A DNA stretch of 64,000 nucleotides, from the NCBI GenBank assembly GCA_034435375.1, contig DAOTXR010000037.1, positions 116,300-180,299 of the forward strand, read 5' to 3'. Source of the DNA: DAOTXR01 sp034435375. Its GTDB lineage: Bacteria > Chloroflexota > Anaerolineae > Aggregatilineales > UBA3940. Below the pieces are notes generated by a model. That model made no database searches, was not told the origin of the DNA, and was given only the letters and a program-made list of their open reading frames with translations. The translations under genes were made by a program, and so were the position numbers. This document shows, one piece after another, positions 1-7,277 of the stretch (position 1 is its first letter; the number at the start of each line of letters is the position of its first letter).

Positions 1-7
1 TCCTGCC

Positions 8-1090
8 TCAGCCAATGCGCCTACCTGTCACGGGGTCAAAGTACAAGATGCCGTCCGAGTCGAGTGTGCACCAAATCATCTGGCCGGCATGGACCCGCTC
101 GGCCAGCGGCACGATCAGCGACCATCGCTCGCCCTCGCGCTGCACTTCCACCAGTTGAGTGCGCTCCGAGAAGAGGGGGGTCACATATTCCACACGGGCT
201 GGCGTGCCCGTTCCGGCCAGGTGGATAAACTCGGGGCGGATGGCAAGTATCACTGGTGTGCCGTTGGGCAAGTCCTGACGAATCGGGTAGCCGCCAAAGC
301 TCGCGCTCTGCCAGCGCCCCCCTTGGGCATGTCCCGCAAACAGGTTGATGGGGACCGTCCCGATGAATGTCGCCACGAATAGGTTGATCGGTGTTTGGTA
401 AAGCTGGCGATATGTGCCAATCTGCTCCAGCCGTCCCTCGTTCATCAAAGCGATCCGATCCGCCAGCGCCATGGCCTCTACCTGATCATGGGTGACGTAC
501 ACAGCTGTGGTTGGAAACTCTCGCAGCAGGCGTTTCAGTTCGATACGAGCGCTGGAACGGAGTTTGGCATCCAGATTGGAGAACGGCTCATCGAACAGCA
601 GAACACGCAGATCGCGCGTGAGGGCGCGCGCCACAGCTACCCGCTGCTGTTCACCCCCCGAAAGCTGGGGAGGTTTGCGCTCCAACAGCTTCTCAATCCC
701 AATCCCCGTGATCTCCGAGATACGCTCCAGGCGCTCCGGCAGCTCCACCTCGCGTTTGCGCAGCTCCAGGAAGAAGCCGATGTTTCGCCTGCTCTTCCAG
801 TGAGGCACTAGCGCCCGTTCTTGGAATACCATGCCGATCCCGCGCTGGTCGAACGGAATCTCCTCGAGCGGCACGTCATCATACAGCACGCAGCCACTGT
901 CAGCCGTTTCCAGCCCTGCGATGAGTCGCAGCAGTGTAGTCTTGCCGCAGCCGGAGGGACCCAGAAACACCATTACCTCTCCAGGGGCAATCTTCATGGA
1001 TACGTGATCGACCGCCGTGATGACTTCCTGCACGCCCAGACTCGACCGCGTGTAGCGTTTGACGACTCGATCTAGCGTAATGGTGGTCAT
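8..1090 (-). CDS. ABC transporter ATP-binding protein (MalK/PotA-like)
   Basis: This is the nucleotide-binding subunit of an ABC importer, which hydrolyses ATP at the inner face of the membrane. Visible motifs are Walker A GPSGCGKTT, the Q-loop region, signature LSGGEQQRVAVARAL and Walker B RVLLFDEP followed by SNLDA. About 100 C-terminal residues fit a TOBE-type domain, as in the sugar, iron and polyamine import families. The ATG at 1090 is preferred; the frame extends to a TTG at 1177, but the extension (rich in Arg/Ala) is not part of the family. No permease or binding protein lies within the window; partners may be downstream, beyond base 1. The substrate cannot be told from the sequence. 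Confidence 0.9.
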   Translation of the reverse strand: MTTITLDRVVKRYTRSSLGVQEVITAVDHVSMKIAPGEVMVFLGPSGCGKTTLLRLIAGLETADSGCVLYDDVPLEEIPFDQRGIGMVFQERALVPHWKSRRNIGFFLELRKREVELPERLERISEITGIGIEKLLERKPPQLSGGEQQRVAVARALTRDLRVLLFDEPFSNLDAKLRSSARIELKRLLREFPTTAVYVTHDQVEAMALADRIALMNEGRLEQIGTYRQLYQTPINLFVATFIGTVPINLFAGHAQGGRWQSASFGGYPIRQDLPNGTPVILAIRPEFIHLAGTGTPARVEYVTPLFSERTQLVEVQREGERWSLIVPLAERVHAGQMIWCTLDSDGILYFDPVTGRRIG

Positions 1091-1209
1091 GAGAGTTTGT
1101 CCATAGGCAACTTCGCATTTCGGACGAGCAGCGCAGGACAAGCCTTGCCGATTAGCCGTGAATGGCCTCGCCGCCAAGGCCTGAGGCTACCCTCTATATG
1201 GCTCGTTGC

Positions 1210-1614
1210 TTAGCCCGCTGCCCGCACGATCTGGAGCAGGTCCTGTTCTAGCGAACCGCTGGTAGGATTCTCGACGATGCGACCCAGTTCATTTCCCCCT
1301 TCGCGGTCATAGACGATAAACGTCGGGATGCGCGTGATGCCGAGCCGCGCCCGACGTTCGGCGTTCGGGGTGCTGTCGAAGACCTCCCATGTCCAGCCGG
1401 GCAGGTGATCGGCAATACGGGCCATGCGTGGGATGTGGCGGGCACAGTCTGGGCAGGTACGCCGGCTGGGTGTGATCACATGGGCCTCAGGCCGCAGTAC
1501 ACGGACCTGGGCGATGATGTCCAGGTTGGGCTGGTAGCTTTCATAAGCGGCAAAGTATCCCTCATCAGCCTCAACGTAGGATTTGATCGATAAGCAGGTG
1601 GATGGGACGCCCAT
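1210..1614 (-). CDS. Thioredoxin-like protein
   Basis: A 134-residue protein with a thioredoxin-fold look. It has a CPDC redox motif near residue 54 and a RIPTFIVY segment that supplies the cis-proline strand. About 40 residues precede the redox motif, slightly longer than classical thioredoxin. A role in thiol-disulfide exchange is inferred from the motif. No signal peptide is seen, so it is probably cytoplasmic. It sits between a deacetylase-like gene and an ABC ATPase on the same strand, with gaps of about 60 and 120 bases. No partner is evident. Confidence 0.75.
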   Translation of the reverse strand: MGVPSTCLSIKSYVEADEGYFAAYESYQPNLDIIAQVRVLRPEAHVITPSRRTCPDCARHIPRMARIADHLPGWTWEVFDSTPNAERRARLGITRIPTFIVYDREGGNELGRIVENPTSGSLEQDLLQIVRAAG

Positions 1615-1676
1615 GATCGGGTTCCTCCGCTGTGATCAGTCCACAGTAGACAGCTATTTCCTGTGGCTGCCCGCTG

Positions 1677-2711
1677 TCAACTCAGGTGATGAAGCTGGGC
1701 CAGCAACTCGATGAGTTTCTCGGTTGTTTGGCCGGGCATGTCAAGTTGGCCCAGCGGATCAACGATCTCGTCCACGCCCTGCAACGCACGGGCGACATTC
1801 AGCATTCCGTGCGACAGTACCTCCAGGTCATAGCCGCCCTCCAACACAAACACGATCCGTCCCTGGCATAGTTCATCGGCCATCGCAATCAGCTCGCGTG
1901 TCAGGTGGGTATAGCCGTGCAGGTCAAGTTGGAGCATGGCCAGCGGATCGGCCCAGTGCGCGTCAAACCCAGCCGACACCAAGATCAGGTCGGGCTTGAA
2001 ACGGCGAGCTGCCGGCCACAACACGCTTTCGTAGAGCATGTGAAAGCCTGCGTTGCCCGTTCCGGCCCGTAGCGGCATGTTGAGCGTCGTGCCGCGCCCC
2101 TCACCTTCACCGATCTCGCCAGCTGCTCCCGTGCCAGGGTAAAACGGATATTGGTGGGTTGAGACATATAGGACACTGGGGTCCTCATAAAAGGCATCCT
2201 GTGTACCATTGCCGTGGTGTACATCGTAGTCGACGATCATCACACGACGGATGGCCTCGTAGGTCTTCTGGGCATGGCGGGCTGCTATGGCCACATTGTT
2301 GAACAGGCAGAAGCCCATGGCTCGACCCGGCGTGGCATGGTGCCCCGGCGGGCGCACGGCCACCAGCCCATTGTTTGCCTGGCCGCCCATCACCGCGTCG
2401 ACCGCAGCGATCACGCCGCCAGCAGCCAGCAGCGCGACGCGATAGGAAACTGAGGTCACGTAGGTGTCGGGATCCATGAGCATGTCGCCGGCGTCGCTGG
2501 CACGCTTCACGCGCTCCACGTGCTGGGGATGGTGAACCAGGAGGAGCTGCTCAACGGTAGCCGGGTCGGGTGTGATCGACAGCAGTTGGTCGAGGACTTT
2601 GTGCTCGTCCAGCACCTGCCAGATGCGCTCGATACGCCCGGCATGCTCAGGATGGCCGTTAACGTTGTGCAGCCGATAATCGGCATGGGTGACATAAGCC
2701 GTGACCGTCAT
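1677..2711 (-). CDS. Histone-deacetylase-family amidohydrolase
   Basis: A 344-residue zinc-dependent deacetylase of the arginase/deacetylase fold (HDAC, AcuC and acetylpolyamine amidohydrolase family). The family motifs are present: RPPGHHA with the paired histidines, DYDVHHGNGT and SAGFDAH with the metal-binding Asp and His residues, and LEGGYDL with the catalytic Tyr. The ATG at 2711 is chosen because AGGAGA lies just upstream; a longer frame from 2756 adds an unlikely Arg/Trp-rich stretch. In bacteria such enzymes remove acetyl groups from small amines or from proteins such as acetyl-CoA synthetase. The substrate here is unknown. Confidence 0.9.
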   Translation of the reverse strand: MTVTAYVTHADYRLHNVNGHPEHAGRIERIWQVLDEHKVLDQLLSITPDPATVEQLLLVHHPQHVERVKRASDAGDMLMDPDTYVTSVSYRVALLAAGGVIAAVDAVMGGQANNGLVAVRPPGHHATPGRAMGFCLFNNVAIAARHAQKTYEAIRRVMIVDYDVHHGNGTQDAFYEDPSVLYVSTHQYPFYPGTGAAGEIGEGEGRGTTLNMPLRAGTGNAGFHMLYESVLWPAARRFKPDLILVSAGFDAHWADPLAMLQLDLHGYTHLTRELIAMADELCQGRIVFVLEGGYDLEVLSHGMLNVARALQGVDEIVDPLGQLDMPGQTTEKLIELLAQLHHLS

Positions 2712-2775
2712 GATTTTCTCCTGGCGAGAAGGTCGTCTCCATCGATCATACCACATCCGCGCCCTTGATGGTCGA

Positions 2776-3534
2776 TCAGCCTAGCTGCCGGTCGAAGAAC
2801 TCGGCCACTCTTTGGGTGAAGGCGTCTCCCAGCGCCGCGTGTGGAGTGTGACCTGCACCTGGAATCAGCCACAGTTCGGAGTTGGGCAGTGCCGAGGCGA
2901 TGTCCAGCGCGTGCTGGTCAGTGGCATATTCGTCCTCAGCGCCTTGCACAACCAGCACTGGACAGGCGATCCGGCGCAGCAGGTCAGGCGCGACCAACTC
3001 GGCAGGTATGTTGCGTGCATCCGCCCAATGATTTAGCCAGGTCTCAGCCAAAGCCTGCCATCGATTGCCGTGCAGTGCGGCCAAGTATGCCTGCACGCTA
3101 GCACGGCTGTGGACTTTGGCCAGCATCGCGCCGATTCCTTCTCCGATCTTCGGCTCGTAGTAGATATGCGCGGCCTCGATCACCATCGCACGCACCAGAT
3201 CAGGCCGCAGTCCAGCCACGATCAGCGCAATGGTACCACCATCGCTGTGCCCCCACAGGCAGGCATCCTGCACCCAGAGGTGATCCAACAATGCGATGGC
3301 CTCCTGTGCGTCCTCCCATAGATAGGCGTGCTCGAAGCGTGGGCGGACATCGGAGCGGCCATAGCCCCAGCGGTCGAAGGTGATCACACGATAGCGCGAC
3401 GCAAAGTGATCGACCTGCGCCTGCCACTCGGCTGACGCCCCGAGGCCCTGGTGCAGAAAAACCAGAGGCGGCGCATCCCCATCGCCGCAGAACTCATAAT
3501 GCAGGCTATGACCATTGACGCGGAACTCAGGCAT
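2776..3534 (-). CDS. Alpha/beta hydrolase
   Basis: A 252-residue alpha/beta-hydrolase-fold enzyme. The nucleophile elbow is GHSDGG (Ser), an acidic residue follows in the GAEDEYA region, and the catalytic His lies in GAGHTPH near the C-terminus. HQGLG near residue 30 would form the oxyanion hole. The family covers esterases, lactonases and C-C hydrolases, and nothing here fixes the substrate. It follows the Nfu-N protein by about 23 bases, so the two are probably co-transcribed. No clear Shine-Dalgarno sequence precedes the ATG. Confidence 0.88.
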   Translation of the reverse strand: MPEFRVNGHSLHYEFCGDGDAPPLVFLHQGLGASAEWQAQVDHFASRYRVITFDRWGYGRSDVRPRFEHAYLWEDAQEAIALLDHLWVQDACLWGHSDGGTIALIVAGLRPDLVRAMVIEAAHIYYEPKIGEGIGAMLAKVHSRASVQAYLAALHGNRWQALAETWLNHWADARNIPAELVAPDLLRRIACPVLVVQGAEDEYATDQHALDIASALPNSELWLIPGAGHTPHAALGDAFTQRVAEFFDRQLG

Positions 3535-3557
3535 CGGCGGATGGGTTGAATGAGAGG

Positions 3558-3839
3558 TTACAGGTAGAAGTCACGCAGTGCATCGCTGACATCCTCGATC
3601 AGGCTGTGCCATTCGACGCCAGAGGCCCGGGTGATCCACAGCATATGGCCATCTAGCGTGAGCGCGGCCAGACCAGGCACCCCAAATAACGCCTGTGCCA
3701 GCGGCGATCCTTGGTCGCCCTGATCTGAGCTGTCGTACACCTCAGGACTGCCTTCAGGTGTCAGGTCCAGGTTGGTCACCAGGCGCATGACGTCGGGATC
3801 GGCAGTCGGTACAACGCGGATGTCAATATACTCGGTCAT
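3558..3839 (-). CDS. Nfu/NifU N-terminal domain protein
   Basis: A 93-residue protein matching the Nfu N-terminal domain pattern: a start of TEYIDIRVVPTADPD, then SPLAQALFGVPG, then a strand ending LWITRA and a C-terminal helix with W. It lacks the CxxC-bearing NifU C-terminal domain that carries the Fe-S cluster in full Nfu proteins. The domain is found alone in many bacteria; in full-length Nfu it helps target the scaffold to clients. It lies in a run that also holds a cysteine-desulfurase-like gene and an ArsA-type ATPase, so a link to Fe-S handling is plausible but unproven. The frame extends upstream to 3881 without an ATG; 3839 fits the domain edge. Confidence 0.72.
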   Translation of the reverse strand: MTEYIDIRVVPTADPDVMRLVTNLDLTPEGSPEVYDSSDQGDQGSPLAQALFGVPGLAALTLDGHMLWITRASGVEWHSLIEDVSDALRDFYL

Positions 3840-3863
3840 TGGTGAAGACTGATAAATACGCCA

Positions 3864-3886
3864 GGCCGTTGCAGAGCACAACGGCC
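3864..3886 (-). terminator. Hairpin after the lipoprotein gene
   Basis: A perfect 8-bp stem, GGCCGTTG with CAACGGCC, and a 7-nt loop lie about 25 bases past the lipoprotein stop. The following bases on the minus strand (TGGCGTATTTATC) are only weakly T-rich, so it is at best a moderate intrinsic terminator. The same stretch could also host a promoter for the Nfu-N gene (TTGTGC, 17 bases, TATTTA on the minus strand). Confidence 0.5.
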
Positions 3887-3911
3887 CGGCCAGTGTGTTT
3901 ATGGGAACACG

Positions 3912-4592
3912 TTACGGCGTCGGGATCTCAACTGGCTCACCAAAGGCGAAGAAGTCGATCAGCCAGCGACCGCCGCTGGCTTCCGTGATCACGACCCGCA
4001 CGACCTCGCTGGTCTCCTTGTCAACAAATACATCGAGGGTCGCTGGGCCTGGCTCGACGGCTCCTCCGACCAGCGCACTCAACTCGCTGCCGTCTGCTTC
4101 AGCCGTGATGTGATAGGCCTCCACTCCTTCGATGTCCTCCTCCTCGCCAAACTCTGGTGCTTCTAGCTCCTTAAGAATCCGGGGCAAGCCCACATCGGCT
4201 TGGAAGATGTCTGTTGCGTTGAAGGTCTCCTGCAGATCTACCGGCGTGAATGCCGCCACCAGAGGGGGCAGTTTGAAGAAGACGCCATCAGCATTCCACA
4301 AGAACTCGGCCTCGGCTACTACGCCCTGGGCACTGACCTTGACGGTAGCATAGACGCTGTCAGGGGACTGGTAGACGCCCTCTGCGCCGAGGATGGCGGC
4401 ACTCAACATCCCGGCAGTGATGGGGATCGGGTCTCCCTCACGCTCGATGATAAACTGAAGACTCTCAACAGCCGCCATCGTATCTGATGCTTGGCTGAGG
4501 ACTTCGTCAGCGGTTGGCTGGCCACCTCCGCAAGCCGCCAACAGCCCCAGCGCCACCCCCAACCCCCCCAGTGTCAAGAGAATGCGCTTCAA
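3912..4592 (-). CDS. Lipoprotein, LppX/LprAFG-like
   Basis: A 226-residue exported lipoprotein. The signal peptide ends in LLAAC, a standard lipobox. The mature part begins with a low-complexity linker and then reads TADEVLSQASDTMAAVESLQF, which resembles the start of the LppX/LprAFG fold that binds lipids in actinobacteria and is common in Chloroflexota. The start is TTG at 4592, directly preceded by the very strong AAAGGAGGTG ribosome site. It sits 72 bases downstream of the ArsA-type ATPase. A lipid-carrier role is inferred from the fold only. Confidence 0.75.
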   Translation of the reverse strand: MKRILLTLGGLGVALGLLAACGGGQPTADEVLSQASDTMAAVESLQFIIEREGDPIPITAGMLSAAILGAEGVYQSPDSVYATVKVSAQGVVAEAEFLWNADGVFFKLPPLVAAFTPVDLQETFNATDIFQADVGLPRILKELEAPEFGEEEDIEGVEAYHITAEADGSELSALVGGAVEPGPATLDVFVDKETSEVVRVVITEASGGRWLIDFFAFGEPVEIPTP

Positions 4593-4608
4593 GGTCCACC
4601 TCCTTTGT

Positions 4609-4620
4609 AGTTGTACAACT
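4609..4620. other. 12-bp palindrome before the lipoprotein
   Basis: AGTTGTACAACT is a perfect palindrome placed immediately upstream of the Shine-Dalgarno sequence of the lipoprotein gene. It could be an operator or a small RNA hairpin; nothing else supports a function. Confidence 0.3.
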
Positions 4621-4664
4621 CAAATGCGCCCTTCGGAGCGCCCCGACAATGCCAGCACTCCCCC

Positions 4665-5840
4665 TTATGAGGTTTCCTCCGGCACAAAACGCAGCGTCAG
4701 GACCCCGTCCTGCAACCGCGCTGATTCGATATCCAGCGACCACAGCACGCGCGGCAGGACGATGTTCCGGCGGTATGTTCCAACACCCAGCGTCAGTTCG
4801 TCCTCGGAACGGTACAGATCGATCTGGGTTCTGTCAGCCAGTGGCAGGGGGAGGTGTAAAGAGTAGCTGTTGTCGCCGTGTGGCACCAACCTCTGGACGC
4901 TGCCTTCGAAGAAGCGTTCAGTTGGGTCGCGCCCATCGAATAACGTTTCACCCATGCGGCGCAGCAGATCAAAGCCGCCCATCTCACGCTCGAACAGCGG
5001 AGCAGTCAGCAGGGGCAGTGGATCAAAACACTCGTGGATCAGCGCCAGGTGTTCAGCCTGGGATTCTTTCCAAGCCCGGAAGTAGGGATCGGAGATGCTA
5101 TCTGGCAAAATGCGATTGCAGATCACGGCGTCCACCGGGTAGCCGTACAGGTTGAGGTAGGTGTAGGTCCGCTGTGTCTCCTTGATCACCATACGCTCGG
5201 CGTTGATCACCATCCGCATCGATGAGCGACTGCTATCGGCCAGCATGGCCCGCACCTCGTCCAGCGTGTCAAACAGGCGCTCAACAGTGTTGATTGCCTC
5301 TACGTCGGGCGCATTGACACCCAAGGGCCGCGCAACCGGCGATAGCAGCCGGGCCGCGGTACGTCCCAGAGGGATGAACTTCTCCACCCACCAGCGGGCC
5401 ACATCGGGCAGGCTGAGCAGCCGCAACGTCTCAGCGGTGGGAGCCGCATCGATCACGACCACCTCATACTGGCCGCCCTGGGCGTACTCGGCTAGCCATA
5501 ACAGGCTGGCCCCTTCTTCCAATCCCGGCAGGACTGTCACCTCCTCGGCAACCACGTCTCCTGCCCCTCGTTGGGTGAAGAGGCTGATCATGAACTTCTG
5601 GAAGGCGCCCCAGTACTTGTCAATCGAGTAGTGTACGTCAATTTCCTGCGCGTCGAGGTTAGGAATGACGCGCCTTGGCTCAGGTCCAAGCTCGGCTTGA
5701 AGCGAATCGCCCAGCGAGTGCGCCGTGTCGGTGCTGATGACCAGCGTCCGATAGCCTAGGTCGGCGCAGCGGACGGCCGTCGCCGCCGCGACACTGGTCT
5801 TGCCCACTCCTCCCTTGCCGGTATAGACGAGTACCCGCAT
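4665..5840 (-). CDS. ArsA/GET3-family ATPase
   Basis: A 391-residue single-unit ArsA-type ATPase. The deviant Walker A is TGKGGVGKTS at residues 7-16, followed by the STDTAHSLGDSL switch region and the VVIDAAPTAETLRLL Walker B/switch II segment. The C-terminal ~90 residues resemble the small beta domain seen in bacterial GET3-like proteins. The family includes the arsenite-pump ATPase and the tail-anchored-protein chaperone GET3. No arsB or arsR is present, so arsenite efflux is not supported; a chaperone role is more likely. It starts 23 bases after the aminotransferase gene. Confidence 0.88.
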   Translation of the reverse strand: MRVLVYTGKGGVGKTSVAAATAVRCADLGYRTLVISTDTAHSLGDSLQAELGPEPRRVIPNLDAQEIDVHYSIDKYWGAFQKFMISLFTQRGAGDVVAEEVTVLPGLEEGASLLWLAEYAQGGQYEVVVIDAAPTAETLRLLSLPDVARWWVEKFIPLGRTAARLLSPVARPLGVNAPDVEAINTVERLFDTLDEVRAMLADSSRSSMRMVINAERMVIKETQRTYTYLNLYGYPVDAVICNRILPDSISDPYFRAWKESQAEHLALIHECFDPLPLLTAPLFEREMGGFDLLRRMGETLFDGRDPTERFFEGSVQRLVPHGDNSYSLHLPLPLADRTQIDLYRSEDELTLGVGTYRRNIVLPRVLWSLDIESARLQDGVLTLRFVPEETS

Positions 5841-5863
5841 GGCAGCTGTCCCTCACACATGAT

Positions 5864-7210
5864 CTAACCCGCTTGGGCCTTCCGGGTGGCGGTCCTGGCT
5901 TGACGGCTGGCGATCCGTTCCACCTCGGCTAGGAAGCGGTCGACTTCTCGTCGAGTGTTATAGTGGACCGCGCCAACGCGCACCATGCCGCCATGTTCCT
6001 CGCGACCCAGCACTTCCATCACTGAGAGAGCATAGTAGTTGCCATCCCATACGTAGATGCCGGCCTTGCCCAACGCCCATGCCACGTCCTGTGGAGTTTT
6101 GCCCTGGATATTGAAGATCACCGTTGGCACACGCTCATCCAGGCGACCGAGATCGGTAATGCCGCGTATTTCCACGCCCTTGATCGACGACAAACCCTCA
6201 ATTAGCGCATGGCTGAGGGTTTGCTCGTAATGGCAGATGGCGTGCATGGCCTGCTTGAGCGTCCGCCTGCGGCCTCTGTAGCCTTTGCTCTGCTTCTGGA
6301 ATGGCCCCCCAAACTGCTCGCCGATCCACGCCAGGTACTCCACAGCGGCGGTCACGCCGGCGATCCCTTCGTGGTTCAATGTGCCGGTCTCCCAGCGGTC
6401 GGGCACTTGTTCTGGTGCAGGACGGACCTTATACACAGGCAAGCGGGCCAGATGATCGCGCCTGCCGTACAGAATCCCCACATGTGGCCCGAAGAACTTA
6501 TACGCCGAGCACACCAGGAAGTCGCAGCCGAGCGCCTGCACATCAATCGGCCCGTGAGGGGCATAATGCACTGCATCAATGTATGCCAGCGCACCGACGC
6601 TGTGGGCCATCTCGACTACCCCGGCTACATCGTTGATCGTGCCCAGAGCGTTGGAGGCATACACACAGGCCACGACCGCTGTCCTCTCGGTGATCAGGCC
6701 AGCCATGTGGTCGAGGTCGAGGCGGCCCGTCTCAGGGTCGAAGTTGGCCCACTTCACACTCAGGCCATGGTCGCGGGCTGCCAGCAGCCACGGCGCGATG
6801 TTGGCATCGTGATCCATCCTCGTGACCACGATTTCATCGCCTGCGGCCAGCGTGCGGCCAATGGCGCGGCTGATGGCCAGGGTCAGAGTAGTCATGTTCG
6901 CGCCGAACACGATCTCGTCAGGCGAAGGCGCGTTAAGCAGGTCCGCTATCGCCACACGCGCCGCCTGGAGTGTTTGGTCGGTGAGATGGCTGGTGTGGAA
7001 TAGGCCGTGCGTATTGCAATTGGCCTCAATCAGGTAGCGGCGCATGGCATCGATCACGCGGGCGGGCACTTGGGTGCCGCCAGGGTTGTCGAAGTACACT
7101 GGCCGGACGCCGCCCACACGCTGGCGCAACGCCGGAAATTGGCGGCGAATGGCAGCCACGTCGAAGCTCCTGGCAGCGGTGGATGTCTTTGCTTGAGAAG
7201 TAGATGCCAT
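5864..7210 (-). CDS. Cysteine desulfurase-like aminotransferase (class V)
   Basis: A 448-residue PLP enzyme of aminotransferase class V in the cysteine-desulfurase-like group. The PLP lysine lies in CSAYKFFGPH, and the cofactor-binding DAVHYAPHG and the HEGIAG segments are present. The active-site loop Cys of true IscS/SufS is not obvious, so desulfurase activity is uncertain. A GAGGGAG ribosome site precedes the ATG. Downstream on the same strand are the ArsA-type ATPase and the lipoprotein, with short gaps. A role in sulfur mobilisation for Fe-S clusters is possible given the nearby Nfu-N protein, but it remains an inference. Confidence 0.85.
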   Translation of the reverse strand: MASTSQAKTSTAARSFDVAAIRRQFPALRQRVGGVRPVYFDNPGGTQVPARVIDAMRRYLIEANCNTHGLFHTSHLTDQTLQAARVAIADLLNAPSPDEIVFGANMTTLTLAISRAIGRTLAAGDEIVVTRMDHDANIAPWLLAARDHGLSVKWANFDPETGRLDLDHMAGLITERTAVVACVYASNALGTINDVAGVVEMAHSVGALAYIDAVHYAPHGPIDVQALGCDFLVCSAYKFFGPHVGILYGRRDHLARLPVYKVRPAPEQVPDRWETGTLNHEGIAGVTAAVEYLAWIGEQFGGPFQKQSKGYRGRRRTLKQAMHAICHYEQTLSHALIEGLSSIKGVEIRGITDLGRLDERVPTVIFNIQGKTPQDVAWALGKAGIYVWDGNYYALSVMEVLGREEHGGMVRVGAVHYNTRREVDRFLAEVERIASRQARTATRKAQAG

Positions 7211-7277
7211 TTATTCTCCCTCTCGTCAGCGTGTAGACAGCATTCTAAGCCTTCTCTGACCAAGCTGCAAAGCGATT

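Noticed and set aside
4665..5840. Arsenite efflux operon
   Set aside because: No arsB, arsC or arsR lies near the ArsA-type ATPase, so arsenic resistance is not supported.
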